Notes: generated by a model not told the origin, from the letters alone. DNA of 31,583 nucleotides from a virus (IMGVR_UViG_3300031974_001397:1-31583), one strand, 5' to 3'; positions 22,473-29,995 are shown, counted from the stretch's first letter. Numbers and translations are program-made.

Positions 22473-22937
22473 ATGACAGACAAGAGAGTGGAAGTACCCG
22501 AAGACGACAGTTTGACTTACAAGCAACGTCGTAAAGCGCAGATAAAAGAAGAAAAGAAGCGCACTAAACCCAGTAGACAAGCATTAGCCGCTAATTCTAA
22601 AGGTGGTAGAGTTAGCAAAGGCCGTCCTAAGGGTGATGCGGCCATTATCAATGAGTACAAAGCAAGGATGTTGTCGTCTCCTAAAAGTAAACACGTACTT
22701 AATACAATATTTGATGCCGCGTTAGACAATGACCACAAGAATCAAGCCGCCGCATGGAAGTTAGTCATGGATCGGATATTGCCCGTAGCCGCATTTGAAA
22801 AAGATGTCGTGCAAAATGGCGGCAAATCTGCTATTCAGATCAACATTACTGGGGTTGGCACGGCAGATGTTAAAGAAATCGACCCTAACACTATCCAACC
22901 TACGGTTATTGATGGGGATAACGGTGAAATACTTTAA
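22473..22937 (+). CDS. Terminase small subunit candidate
   Basis: 154 residues. First gene of the packaging operon; ATG 22473 follows a T-run with no good Shine-Dalgarno. Basic N-terminus (Y-K-Q-R-R-K-A-Q-I-K-E-E-K-K-R) and G-R-P-K-G near 50, then a helical core (about 57-110: S-K-H-V-L-N-T-I-F-D-A-A-L-D-N-D-H-K-N-Q-A-A-A-W), and an acidic C-terminus. Length, basic DNA-binding front and helical middle fit phage TerS proteins, which recognise the packaging site and stimulate TerL. Only the endolysin and one small gene separate it from TerL. The call rests on position and composition rather than a clear signature. Confidence 0.55.
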   Translation: MTDKRVEVPEDDSLTYKQRRKAQIKEEKKRTKPSRQALAANSKGGRVSKGRPKGDAAIINEYKARMLSSPKSKHVLNTIFDAALDNDHKNQAAAWKLVMDRILPVAAFEKDVVQNGGKSAIQINITGVGTADVKEIDPNTIQPTVIDGDNGEIL

Positions 22938-23268
22938 ACGAGAAGAGTTTAACTGTACGCACACCAACAAAAACGAAATGGATGACGCATTTCTGGAGAA
23001 ATTGGATCAGTTGCGTGAGTTATGTGGTTTTCCCTTTAAGATTACGTCGGGTTACAGGGATGAAACCCACCCCAACGAGGCCCGAAAAGAAGTTCCTGGC
23101 ACACACAATCAGGGTATCGCGGCTGATATTGCCGTATCTAACGGTGCAGAACGCATGAAAATCGTAAAGATGGCAGTTGCTCTACGATTTAATGGCATAG
23201 GTGTTGCCAAAACATTCGTACACGTGGATACCCGTACAACAACTCCCGTTTTGTGGACATACGCATAA
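22924..23268 (+). CDS. Peptidase M15 endolysin (D-Ala-D-Ala type)
   Basis: 114 residues from GTG 22924, with GGGG just upstream; an ATG at 22912 is the alternative. The GTG start gives MKYFKREEFNC, a standard M15_3 opening. Zinc ligands: H61 and D68 in G-T-H-N-Q-G-I-A-A-D-I, H100 in F-V-H-V-D, D102 beside it; T-S-G-Y-R-D (41-46) is the conserved substrate loop. These enzymes cut peptide cross-links in peptidoglycan. No signal peptide, so it depends on the holin-type gene at 1103-1501. It overlaps the end of TerS by 14 bases and ends overlapping the next ATG. Confidence 0.85.
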   Translation: MKYFKREEFNCTHTNKNEMDDAFLEKLDQLRELCGFPFKITSGYRDETHPNEARKEVPGTHNQGIAADIAVSNGAERMKIVKMAVALRFNGIGVAKTFVHVDTRTTTPVLWTYA

Positions 23269-23630
23269 TGCTTCATACAAAACATATTACGCTAACAAAC
23301 GCTACTGAGCAGACACTGTTTACTATACCGACAGGCTACACGATACATATTGTGTATATCTTTATTGCTAACCACGGTGGCAGTACAAACCAAGTAAGTC
23401 TTTGGTGGGAGACAGGTGGCGTAGATCAGATGTACTTCTTTGATAGCACTAGCATTGGTGCAGGTAACAAAGAAATCATAGGTGGTCAAAACGACAACGG
23501 TATCTTTGTACTGCATAATGGAGACACTGTAAAAACTCAAGCATCTTCATCAACAGGGCAAATGGAAGTAGCAGTTACCTTCCAGCTACTAGAAAGGTCA
23601 CAAGCGTTTAGTAACTTCAATGGATCTTAA
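23268..23630 (+). CDS. Beta-rich 120-aa virion protein candidate
   Basis: ATG 23268 shares the last base of the endolysin TAA. All-beta pattern: L-F-T-I-P-T-G-Y-T-I-H-I-V-Y-I-F-I-A-N, then V-S-L-W-W, L-H-N-G-D-T-V-K-T-Q-A-S, ending M-E-V-A-V-T-F-Q-L-L-E. The order (V-P-x-G-x, then x-x-x-N, then G-D-x-x-x-x-x-A-S) recurs in small phage proteins thought to be head decoration or tail accessory proteins. Function inferred from fold and place. Its end overlaps the TerL start by 11 bases. Confidence 0.6.
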   Translation: MLHTKHITLTNATEQTLFTIPTGYTIHIVYIFIANHGGSTNQVSLWWETGGVDQMYFFDSTSIGAGNKEIIGGQNDNGIFVLHNGDTVKTQASSSTGQMEVAVTFQLLERSQAFSNFNGS

Positions 23631-24870
23631 TATTGAGCTACTGCCTTGGCAACAACAGGTCTGGGCAGACGATACTCGTTTTAAAATCGTAGCCGCCGGT
23701 AGACGGACAGGTAAGTCACGTCTTGCGGCATGGATGTTGATTGTTAATGCGCTTCAAGCCGATAGGGGTCATGTATTTTACGTCGCACCTACTCAAGGAC
23801 AGGCCAGAGACATCATGTGGCAGACCCTTCTTGAGCTTGGTCATCCTGTTATCGCTGGTAGTCACATCAATAATCTACAGATCAAACTGGTCAACGGAGC
23901 AACCATCAGTCTCAAAGGTGCCGACCGACCAGAAACCATGCGAGGTGTCTCGCTAAAGTTCCTTGTTCTAGACGAATACGCGGATATGAAGCCCGAAGTA
24001 TTTGAACAGATACTTAGACCCGCCTTGGCGGATCAAAAAGGATGTGCAATGTTTATAGGCACACCTATGGGAAGAAACCATTTTTATGAATTGTACAAAT
24101 ATGCGGAGTTAGGGGATGATCCGACGTACTGTGCCTGGCACTTTACTTCTTATGACAATCCACTATTGGACAAAAATGAAATTGATATCGCTAAGAGGAG
24201 TATGTCTAGTTATGCGTTCCGTCAAGAATTTATGGCATCGTTTGAAGCTCGTGGGTCAGAAATGTTTAAGGAAGATTGGGTTCGGGTCGAAGCTGATAAA
24301 GATCCGACCGGAGACTACTACATCGCAATCGACCTCGCCGGTTTCGAAGAAGTCAACAAAAAGCGCACCAAAAGCTCGAAGCTCGACGAAACGGCAATCG
24401 CCGTCGTCAACGTCTCGGAAGAAGGCTGGTACGTCGAAAACATCATCCACGGCAGGTGGACGCTCGACGAAACCGCGATCAAAATCTTCCAAGCGGTAAG
24501 AGACTACAAACCCGTATCGGTGGGTATTGAAAGGGGTATAGCCAAGCAAGCGGTTATGTCCCCTTTGACTGACCTACAAAAAAAGTATGGCACGTTTTTT
24601 CGGGTGCAAGAACTCACCCACGGCAACAAAAAGAAGACCGATCGGGTCATGTGGGCGCTACAAGGTCGTTTTGAAAACGGTTATGTCACATTAAACAAAG
24701 GCGATTGGAACGTAAGATTTCTTGACCAACTGTTCCAATTCCCTGATCCTTTGACCCATGACGACTTAGTGGACGCTTTGGCGTACATTGACCAATTGGC
24801 TCAAGTAGCTTATGACTACGAATACGAAATAGACGACCACGACATCTTAGACATAGTGGCGGGATACTAA
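23620..24870 (+). CDS. terL: Terminase large subunit (packaging ATPase and nuclease)
   Basis: 416 residues. ATPase: Walker A G-R-R-T-G-K-S (27-33), Walker B F-L-V-L-D-E-Y (114-120), coupling motif G-T-P (147-149). Nuclease (RNase H-like): Y-I-A-I-D-L-A-G with D238, V-G-I-E-R-G with E304, and T-H-D-D-L-V-D-A-L with D381/D382/D385. All key residues are present. It drives ATP-dependent DNA packaging through the portal and cuts the concatemer. ATG 23620 overlaps the preceding gene by 11 bases. The segment 24301-24495 has sharply different codon use (mostly C-ending) from the rest of the gene, suggesting a recombined block. Confidence 0.95.
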   Translation: MDLNIELLPWQQQVWADDTRFKIVAAGRRTGKSRLAAWMLIVNALQADRGHVFYVAPTQGQARDIMWQTLLELGHPVIAGSHINNLQIKLVNGATISLKGADRPETMRGVSLKFLVLDEYADMKPEVFEQILRPALADQKGCAMFIGTPMGRNHFYELYKYAELGDDPTYCAWHFTSYDNPLLDKNEIDIAKRSMSSYAFRQEFMASFEARGSEMFKEDWVRVEADKDPTGDYYIAIDLAGFEEVNKKRTKSSKLDETAIAVVNVSEEGWYVENIIHGRWTLDETAIKIFQAVRDYKPVSVGIERGIAKQAVMSPLTDLQKKYGTFFRVQELTHGNKKKTDRVMWALQGRFENGYVTLNKGDWNVRFLDQLFQFPDPLTHDDLVDALAYIDQLAQVAYDYEYEIDDHDILDIVAGY

Positions 24871-24871
24871 T

Positions 24872-26884
24872 ATGGACGAGATATACGAGCAGGATCCTTT
24901 GATGGTTGAACAATCCGTAGAGGATTGGGTGATAACAAAGTGCGAAAACTGGCGGGATTACTATGAATCTAACTATGAAGCGCGTTTTGAAGAATACTAT
25001 CGGCTTTGGCGTGGGATTTGGGATCCTGCTGATAGCGAGCGTCGGAGTGAGCGTAGCCGTATTATTTCTCCTGCTCTACAGCAAGCTGTTGAATCCAACG
25101 TGGCAGAGCTGGAAGAAGCTACATTCGGTAGAGGAAAGTGGTTTGATGTCTCCGATAATCTAGGCGATACCTCTAGGGACGACGTTCTTTTCCTAAGAAA
25201 CAAACTCACCGAAGACTTTGAAGACTGCATGATCCGCAAGTCTGTTGCGGAATGTCTTATCAATGCCGCCGTATTTGGTACAGGCATTGGCGAAATTGTC
25301 ATTGAAGAAATGAAAGAAATGGCACCTGCCACCCAACCGATTATGGATGGGGATCTTCAGGCAGTAGGTGTCAATGTCCAAGATCGGGTCAAAGTAAAAC
25401 TACGCCCTGTCCTACCTCAGAACTTTTTGATTGACCCTGTAGCCACTAGTGTTGATGAGGCTATGGGTGTTTGCATTGATGAGTTTGTTAGTAAGCACCA
25501 AGTCGAGCTATTGCAGGAGCAAGGTGTATACCGTGATACCTATGTAGGATCTGCGGCTCCTGATACTGACCTCGAACCCGATCAAGACATTACGATCTAC
25601 AACGATGACAAGGTTCGACTCACTAAATACTACGGCCTCGTTCCTAGAGAACTTCTTAGCGAAGCTATGGATGAGGAAGTTGAGGAAGAAGGTAAGTATG
25701 TAGAGGCCGTTATTGTTGTTGCTAACGGTGGCACACTTTTAAAAGCGGAAGCTAATCCGTACATGATGGGCGACAGACCTGTCGTAGCATTCCCGTGGGA
25801 TGTAGTGCCTGGACGTTTTTGGGGAAGAGGCGTCTGCGAAAAAGGCTATAACAGCCAAAAGGCTTTGGATACAGAACTCAGGGCGCGTATTGATGCACTG
25901 AGCTTAACGATTCACCCAATGATGGCGCTTGATGCAACTCGATTGCCACGAGGCGCAAAGCCAGAAATCCGTCCTGGCAAGATGATTCTTACGAATGGAG
26001 ATCCCCGTGAAGTGCTTCAACCGTTTAACTTTGGTCAGGTTAGCCAGATTACGTTCGCGCAAGCCGGAGCGTTACAACAGATGGTTCAACAAGCCACCGG
26101 TGCAGTTGATTCTGCTGGCATCGCTGGACAAGTTAATGGGGAGTCAACAGCGGCTGGTATTAGTATGTCTCTTGGCGCTCTTATTAAGCGTCATAAGCGC
26201 ACCCTTATTAACTTCCAACAGTCTTTCCTAATCCCATTTGTTAAAAAAGCCGCACATCGGTATATGCAGTTTGATCCTGAGAACTATCCGGTTGCGGACT
26301 ACAAGTTCAATGCAAGCAGTACACTAGGCATTATTGCTAGGGAATACGAAGTTACTCAGTTGGTACAGTTATTGCAGACTATGGGTAAAGATTCACCGCT
26401 CTATACAACGCTAATCCAGTCAGTTGTAGACAACATGAACCTGTCTAACCGTGAAGAATTGTTAGCGGCAATGTCTCAGGCTATGCAACCCAATCCACAA
26501 GCACAGCAGATGCAGATGGCGGCTCAACAAGCACAGTTGCAGTTCCAGCAGTCACAAACTGCGGCCCTATCTGCACAGGCACAAGAATCTTCGGCTAGAG
26601 CGCAGAAGCTTGCGGCTGAAGCGGCGGTCGTACCGCAGGAGCTTGAGATTGACAGAATTAACGCTGTTACACGAAACTTGCGTGAAGGCGACCAAGACGA
26701 CAAAGAGTTTGAACGTCGTATGCAGGTTGCTGATCGCTTAATCAAAGAAAAGCAAATTCAAGGAAAAGAGAATGTTAACCGACAGAGAATTCCAAATGCT
26801 ACTGAACAGGCTCAACGCCCAAGTGGAGCCGCTCCAACGCCAAATCCAGGAACTCCAGTCCAAGGTGGAGGCCTTAACCAATGA
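24872..26884 (+). CDS. Portal protein
   Basis: 670 residues, starting one base after the TerL stop. W-R-x-Y-Y-x-S-x-Y-E-A-R-F near 27 and R-S-R-I-I-S-P-A-L-Q near 61, then F-G-T-G-I-G-E near 132, P-Q-N-F-L-I-D-P near 182, and the A-F-P-W-D-V-V-P-G-R-F-W-G-R-G core match the long podovirus-type portal family. Twelve copies form the ring through which DNA is packaged and ejected and to which the tail attaches. Residues about 540-600 are Gln/Ala-rich coiled coil, as in the barrel of P22-like portals. The last 35 residues are Pro/Gly/Gln-rich and overlap another reading frame (26772-26963). Confidence 0.9.
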   Translation: MDEIYEQDPLMVEQSVEDWVITKCENWRDYYESNYEARFEEYYRLWRGIWDPADSERRSERSRIISPALQQAVESNVAELEEATFGRGKWFDVSDNLGDTSRDDVLFLRNKLTEDFEDCMIRKSVAECLINAAVFGTGIGEIVIEEMKEMAPATQPIMDGDLQAVGVNVQDRVKVKLRPVLPQNFLIDPVATSVDEAMGVCIDEFVSKHQVELLQEQGVYRDTYVGSAAPDTDLEPDQDITIYNDDKVRLTKYYGLVPRELLSEAMDEEVEEEGKYVEAVIVVANGGTLLKAEANPYMMGDRPVVAFPWDVVPGRFWGRGVCEKGYNSQKALDTELRARIDALSLTIHPMMALDATRLPRGAKPEIRPGKMILTNGDPREVLQPFNFGQVSQITFAQAGALQQMVQQATGAVDSAGIAGQVNGESTAAGISMSLGALIKRHKRTLINFQQSFLIPFVKKAAHRYMQFDPENYPVADYKFNASSTLGIIAREYEVTQLVQLLQTMGKDSPLYTTLIQSVVDNMNLSNREELLAAMSQAMQPNPQAQQMQMAAQQAQLQFQQSQTAALSAQAQESSARAQKLAAEAAVVPQELEIDRINAVTRNLREGDQDDKEFERRMQVADRLIKEKQIQGKENVNRQRIPNATEQAQRPSGAAPTPNPGTPVQGGGLNQ

Positions 26885-26963
26885 GCAACAGGGATCCCCG
26901 ACTAGAACGCGCAGGCGTAAGCGGGTACAACAAGCCGAAGAGAACCCCCAACCATCCCACTAA
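26772..26963 (+). CDS. Overlapping 63-aa coiled-coil protein (+1 frame in portal end)
   Basis: ATG 26772 is preceded by AAGGAAAAGAGA, a good ribosome site. It overlaps the last 113 bases of portal and the first 83 of the next gene, in a third frame. The product looks like a real protein: L-T-D-R-E-F-Q-M-L-L-N-R-L-N-A-Q-V then Q-I-Q-E-L-Q-S-K-V-E-A-L (clear heptads), a basic T-R-R-R-K-R-V and a polar tail. The portal residues encoded here are low-complexity, consistent with the +1 frame being the constrained one. I recall similar short coiled-coil genes after portals of related marine phages. Not certain. Confidence 0.5.
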   Translation: MLTDREFQMLLNRLNAQVEPLQRQIQELQSKVEALTNEQQGSPTRTRRRKRVQQAEENPQPSH

Positions 26964-27165
26964 ATCGCACGTTGTCGTTGCAAAATGTGAAGATGGTTCG
27001 ATTAAAACAATTCGTTTTGGTCAACAGGGTGTAAGCGGTGCAGGCAAGAATCCTAAAACCGCTAAAGAAAAGGCTAGACGCAAATCATTTAAAGCTCGTC
27101 ATGCAAAGAACATTGCAAAAGGTAAGTGTTCTGCCGCATATTGGGCCAACAAGGTTAAGTGGTGA
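26881..27165 (+). CDS. DUF6321-type conserved small phage protein
   Basis: 94 residues. ATG 26881 overlaps the portal TGA (ATGA). Hallmarks: R-A-G-V-S-G-Y-N-K-P-K-R-T-P (10-23), I-R-F-G-Q-Q-G-V-S-G-A-G-K-N-P (44-58), R-R-K-S-F-K-A-R-H-A-K-N-I-A-K-G (66-81), and A-A-Y-W-A-N-K-V-K-W at the C-terminus. This highly conserved basic protein sits near portal and capsid genes in many podoviruses (I recall DUF6321). Strong conservation and high basicity suggest a nucleic-acid-binding or head-assembly role, but none is established. Confidence 0.8.
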   Translation: MSNRDPRLERAGVSGYNKPKRTPNHPTKSHVVVAKCEDGSIKTIRFGQQGVSGAGKNPKTAKEKARRKSFKARHAKNIAKGKCSAAYWANKVKW

Positions 27166-27169
27166 CAAT

Positions 27170-27322
27170 ATGAAAGTACCAGCACCTAAAGGCTATCACT
27201 GGATGAAATCCGGTAAAGAGTATAAGTTAATGAAAGATCCTGCGGGTGGTTACAAGCCACACAAGGGTGCATCTAAGTCAGCAGACTTTGCAGTTCAAAA
27301 AGTACATGGAGGTAAGAAGTGA
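27170..27322 (+). CDS. Small basic 50-aa phage protein
   Basis: I chose ATG 27170 (M-K-V-P-A-P-K-G-Y-H-W-M-K), four bases after the previous stop; a longer frame lies within that gene. Very basic, with Y-K-L-M-K-D-P and H-K-G-A-S-K-S-A-D-F-A-V-Q-K-V. Similar short K/G/H-rich proteins recur in head-gene clusters of marine podoviruses. Function unknown; DNA binding or head assembly possible. Confidence 0.7.
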   Translation: MKVPAPKGYHWMKSGKEYKLMKDPAGGYKPHKGASKSADFAVQKVHGGKK

Positions 27323-27501
27323 AAGACAAAGACCGCACGGTTAGTTACACACCTCTTGAGTATTACTCTATGTGCGAATCGTCTAAGCGTCGTATTAAGG
27401 AAATGCAAGATCAAGGCATTCCTACTAAGTACGATGCAAAAGACAAGCCAGAAGATGTTGGTAAGATGGAATCGTTTACTGTAATGATGTTTGGTAAATA
27501 A
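27319..27501 (+). CDS. Hypothetical 60-aa protein, GTG start
   Basis: GTG 27319 overlaps the preceding TGA, with GGAGG inside the end of that gene at a good distance. Sequence includes S-Y-T-P-L-E-Y-Y-S-M-C-E and R-R-I-K-E-M-Q-D-Q-G-I-P-T-K-Y, ending M-M-F-G-K. No family recognised. Coupled within the small-gene run between portal and scaffold. Confidence 0.65.
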   Translation: MKDKDRTVSYTPLEYYSMCESSKRRIKEMQDQGIPTKYDAKDKPEDVGKMESFTVMMFGK

Positions 27502-27516
27502 ACTAAGGAAAGCGTC

Positions 27517-27585
27517 ATGGGATATGGAAGCAGTGCATACGGCGGTAAAAAGAAAAAGAAAGTAAAAAAGCCAAAGGGTAAGTAG
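27517..27585 (+). CDS. 22-aa Gly/Lys-rich microprotein
   Basis: ATG 27517, TAG ending 27585, with AAGGAA nine bases upstream. The product starts M-G-Y-G-S-S-A-Y-G-G and continues with ten lysines among its last 12 residues. Comparable Gly-Tyr then poly-Lys microproteins appear near capsid genes in many phages and are usually missed by gene callers. Extreme basicity suggests binding to DNA or to the acidic scaffold; this is inference. Confidence 0.6.
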   Translation: MGYGSSAYGGKKKKKVKKPKGK

Positions 27586-27650
27586 TAATGCCTGACATTT
27601 TTTAAAAATCGTGCTACAAGGCACATAATCAACCAAAGAGAGATAGGAAT
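27586..27650. other. Short gap with a five-codon frame
   Basis: Between the microprotein and the next gene. A five-codon ATG frame (MPDIF, 27588-27605) overlaps the previous stop and ends inside a T6A5 run; it could be a broken gene remnant but is too short to support. The rest holds AGAGAGATAGG, the ribosome site for the gene at 27651. Confidence 0.3.
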
Positions 27651-27905
27651 ATGACACCTGAACTTGAGGAGTACTTTACTAACTACAATGAACTGTTTAA
27701 CCATGCTGGGTTTAAGCAGTTGACAGAAGAGTTAGCTAACAACGCAAGACAGTTAGCAGATCTTCAAACAGTTAAAGATCAGGAGGAGTTGTTCTATCGC
27801 AAAGGCCAGGTTGCCGCTCTAGCTACAGTAATCAACTTAGAAGCAACGATTACTGCGGCGCGAGACCAAGCCGAAGCGGAAGGGCAAGAAGAGTTAGATG
27901 TATAA
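27651..27905 (+). CDS. Conserved small acidic helical protein of head clusters
   Basis: 84 residues, ATG 27651 after AGAGAGATAGGAAT. Starts M-T-P-E-L-E-E-Y-F-T; middle Q-T-V-K-D-Q-E-E-L-F-Y-R-K-G-Q-V-A-A-L-A; ends in an acidic helix. The L-x-x-R-K-G-Q motif is common in small helical proteins beside scaffold/portal genes of marine podoviruses. Possibly an assembly cofactor. Ends overlapping the next gene by 8 bases. Confidence 0.7.
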   Translation: MTPELEEYFTNYNELFNHAGFKQLTEELANNARQLADLQTVKDQEELFYRKGQVAALATVINLEATITAARDQAEAEGQEELDV

Positions 27906-28128
27906 GATATATGACTTCCGTTGTGAAAACGGTCATGTATTTGAAAAGATGGTAAGCAAAGGCATTACAACCAGTAGGTGCGGTTGTGGTGCCAATGCTA
28001 CTAAAATGCTGTCAGCGCCTAAGTGCGTACTCGACGGATCTAGTGGGGACTTTCCAGGTCGCCACATGAAGTGGGTACGGGAACATGAAGAAGGTGGCAG
28101 AAAACGTAAATCTCCAAACGGAGTTTAA
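27898..28128 (+). CDS. FmdB-like zinc-ribbon protein
   Basis: 76 residues, ATG 27898 overlapping the preceding gene. Opens Y-K-I-Y-D-F-R-C-E-N-G-H-V-F-E-K (2-17), then C-G-C-G (28-31) and M-L-S-A-P (37-41), the standard layout of the short FmdB/CxxC zinc ribbons. The first knuckle keeps only one Cys (C9) with a nearby His13; C43 follows. Such ribbons are frequent between portal and capsid genes in marine podoviruses, where the role is unknown. Basic tail K-R-K near the end. Confidence 0.75.
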   Translation: MYKIYDFRCENGHVFEKMVSKGITTSRCGCGANATKMLSAPKCVLDGSSGDFPGRHMKWVREHEEGGRKRKSPNGV

Positions 28129-28130
28129 TT

Positions 28131-28946
28131 ATGTCTAGAGCAACGATGATTGATCCTCACCTCGAAGAAGAGGGGAATGCGGAAAACATCGAAAACGAAG
28201 CCGAAGAGACTCAGCAGGCTGAAGCCGTTGAGCAGACTCAAGACGCGGTAGAGACCGACACTAACAACGATATTCCAGAGCAATACCGAGGTAAATCTCT
28301 GAAAGAAGTTGTTCAGATGCACCAAGAAGTTGAAAAGGTGATGAGTCGGCACTCTAACGAGGTCGGGGAGCTTCGTAAGATAGTGGATGAGTACATTACG
28401 ACTCAAACACCATCGCCAGCACCTCAACAGAATGTTGAGCCTGAAAGCGATATTGATTATTTTACGGATCCTCAAGGGGCTGTTAATAGGGCAATTGAGA
28501 ACCATCCTAAGATTAGGGAGGCTGAGAGATACACTGAGGACTATAGGAAACAAGCGGCGTTAGCATCTTTGGGTAACAAACACCCAGATATGCAAACAAT
28601 TCTTAAAGATCCTAAGTTCGCAGAGTGGATATCAGGTTCAAAAATTAGGACTCAATTATTTGTAGAGGCTGACCAACGGTATAATGCTGACGCGGCTGAT
28701 GAACTCTTTTCTCTCTGGAAAGAAAGAAAGGTAGTTGCTCAGCAAACCGCTAATGTTGAAAAACAGGTGCGTAAGCAACAACTAAGGGCGGCTAATACAG
28801 GTAAAGCTCGAGGCAGTGCAGAGTCAACCGCAAGAAAACAGTATCGCAGGGCCGACATCATTAAACTGATGAAAACTGACCCCGAGCGTTACCAAGCCCT
28901 GTCAGGTGAAATCCTTCAGGCATACGCAGAGGGTCGAGTCAAATAA
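28131..28946 (+). CDS. Scaffolding protein
   Basis: 271 residues, directly upstream of the major capsid gene. A strongly acidic first 60 residues (E-E-E-G-N-A-E-N-I-E-N-E-A-E-E), then E-Q-Y-R-G-K-S-L-K-E-V-V-Q-M-H near 50-65, a signature of podoviral scaffold/capsid-assembly proteins. Then a helical middle and a basic C-terminal part (K-Q-V-R-K-Q-Q-L-R-A-A near 215; Y-R-R-A-D-I-I-K-L-M near 240) like the coat-binding helix-loop-helix. It templates procapsid assembly and leaves before or during packaging. Confident from order plus composition. Confidence 0.85.
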   Translation: MSRATMIDPHLEEEGNAENIENEAEETQQAEAVEQTQDAVETDTNNDIPEQYRGKSLKEVVQMHQEVEKVMSRHSNEVGELRKIVDEYITTQTPSPAPQQNVEPESDIDYFTDPQGAVNRAIENHPKIREAERYTEDYRKQAALASLGNKHPDMQTILKDPKFAEWISGSKIRTQLFVEADQRYNADAADELFSLWKERKVVAQQTANVEKQVRKQQLRAANTGKARGSAESTARKQYRRADIIKLMKTDPERYQALSGEILQAYAEGRVK

Positions 28947-28963
28947 TCCTATAGGAGATTGAC

Positions 28964-29938
28964 ATGGCTACTGCAACATACCCAGGCGCGGCTGGTAATA
29001 CCGCGAAGACAGAAGCGGCTACGTTTATTCCAGAGATCTGGAGTGATGAAATCATTGCCGCTTATCAAAAGAACCTGAAGATGGCTCCGCTTGTTAAAAA
29101 GCTTGCTATGTCAGGTAAGAAAGGTGACAAGCTTCACATTCCAAAGCCCACTCGTGGCGATGCGAATGCTAAAGCGGCTGACACTGCGGTTACTATCATC
29201 GCAAACACCGAAAGCGAATTGACAGTTGATATCGACCGTCACTTCGAGTACTCACGTCTTATCGAAGACATCGTAGAAGTTCAGGCTCTTTCTAGCCTAC
29301 GTCAGTTCTACACTGAAGATGCGGGTTACGCGCTTTCAGTGCAGGTTGACAATGACCTTCACGCGGCGGGTACTGGTTTTGGTGATGGTGGCGCTGTGGT
29401 ATTTAGCCCAGCGGCTACTGACTATCAGCACACTGGTTGCTTCTTTAATGACAACGGTACTACTACTCAGTACACCGATGACACTATGGATGCAAGCGAC
29501 GTGTTTACTGATGCTTTCTTCCGCGACATGATCCAGAAGCTTGATGACAACAACGTACCTATGGACGGACGTTCGCTTGTTATTCCTCCTTCTGTTCGTA
29601 ACACCATCATGGGTATTGACCGATACGTGTCTTCTGACTTCGTAACTGGTCAAGCTGTGAACTCCGGTCTTATCGGAAACTTGTACGGTGTAGACGTTTA
29701 CGTTTCAGCTAACTGCCGAACTATCGAAGCGGCGGCTGACAACACAGCGTCTTCTATCGACACTCGCGCGGCACTTCTGTTCCACACTGACGCTATCGTT
29801 ATGGCAGAACAGCAGGCTGTACGTTCACAGACTCAGTACAAGCAGGAATACCTTTCGACTCTGTATACGGCTGACTGCCTGTACGGTGTTCAGGTATACC
29901 GTCCTGAAGCTGGTTTCGTACTCGCAATCGCTGAGTAA
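28964..29938 (+). CDS. Major capsid protein
   Basis: 324 residues, with TAGGAGATTGAC before ATG 28964. F-I-P-E-I-W-S-D-E-I near 21-30, K-K-G-D-K-L-H-I-P-K near 53-62, and V-D-I-D-R-H-F-E-Y-S near 88-97, then S-L-V-I-P-P-S-V-R near 204 and G-N-L-Y-G-V-D-V-Y-V-S near 238-248, match the HK97-fold capsid family found in marine podoviruses (I would place it with Phage_capsid_4). It forms the icosahedral shell. Followed at once by a strong terminator, consistent with very high expression. Codons are strongly biased to efficient C/T-ending forms compared with neighbours. Confidence 0.9.
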   Translation: MATATYPGAAGNTAKTEAATFIPEIWSDEIIAAYQKNLKMAPLVKKLAMSGKKGDKLHIPKPTRGDANAKAADTAVTIIANTESELTVDIDRHFEYSRLIEDIVEVQALSSLRQFYTEDAGYALSVQVDNDLHAAGTGFGDGGAVVFSPAATDYQHTGCFFNDNGTTTQYTDDTMDASDVFTDAFFRDMIQKLDDNNVPMDGRSLVIPPSVRNTIMGIDRYVSSDFVTGQAVNSGLIGNLYGVDVYVSANCRTIEAAADNTASSIDTRAALLFHTDAIVMAEQQAVRSQTQYKQEYLSTLYTADCLYGVQVYRPEAGFVLAIAE

Positions 29939-29947
29939 TGATACCTG

Positions 29948-29970
29948 GCCCCCTTCGGGGGGCTTTTCTT
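29948..29970 (+). terminator. Intrinsic terminator with UUCG loop after capsid gene
   Basis: Stem GCCCCC/GGGGGC (29948-29953 with 29958-29963) closed by a TTCG tetraloop, followed by TTTTCTTCTT. A strong rho-independent terminator that would isolate the abundant capsid transcript from the tail fibre gene. Confidence 0.95.
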
Positions 29971-29995
29971 CTTCTATCTGCTATAGGAACCTCAG

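Noticed and set aside
24116-24499. 127-codon off-frame Ser/Lys/Arg-rich frame inside TerL
   Set aside because: A by-product of the C-ending codon patch in TerL; no ribosome site, and TerL motifs in the main frame are intact.
27588-27605. Five-codon frame MPDIF before a T6A5 run, possible frameshift site
   Set aside because: Zero-frame phasing does not fit a -1 slippery heptamer, and the shifted product would be only about 14 residues. Treated as non-coding.
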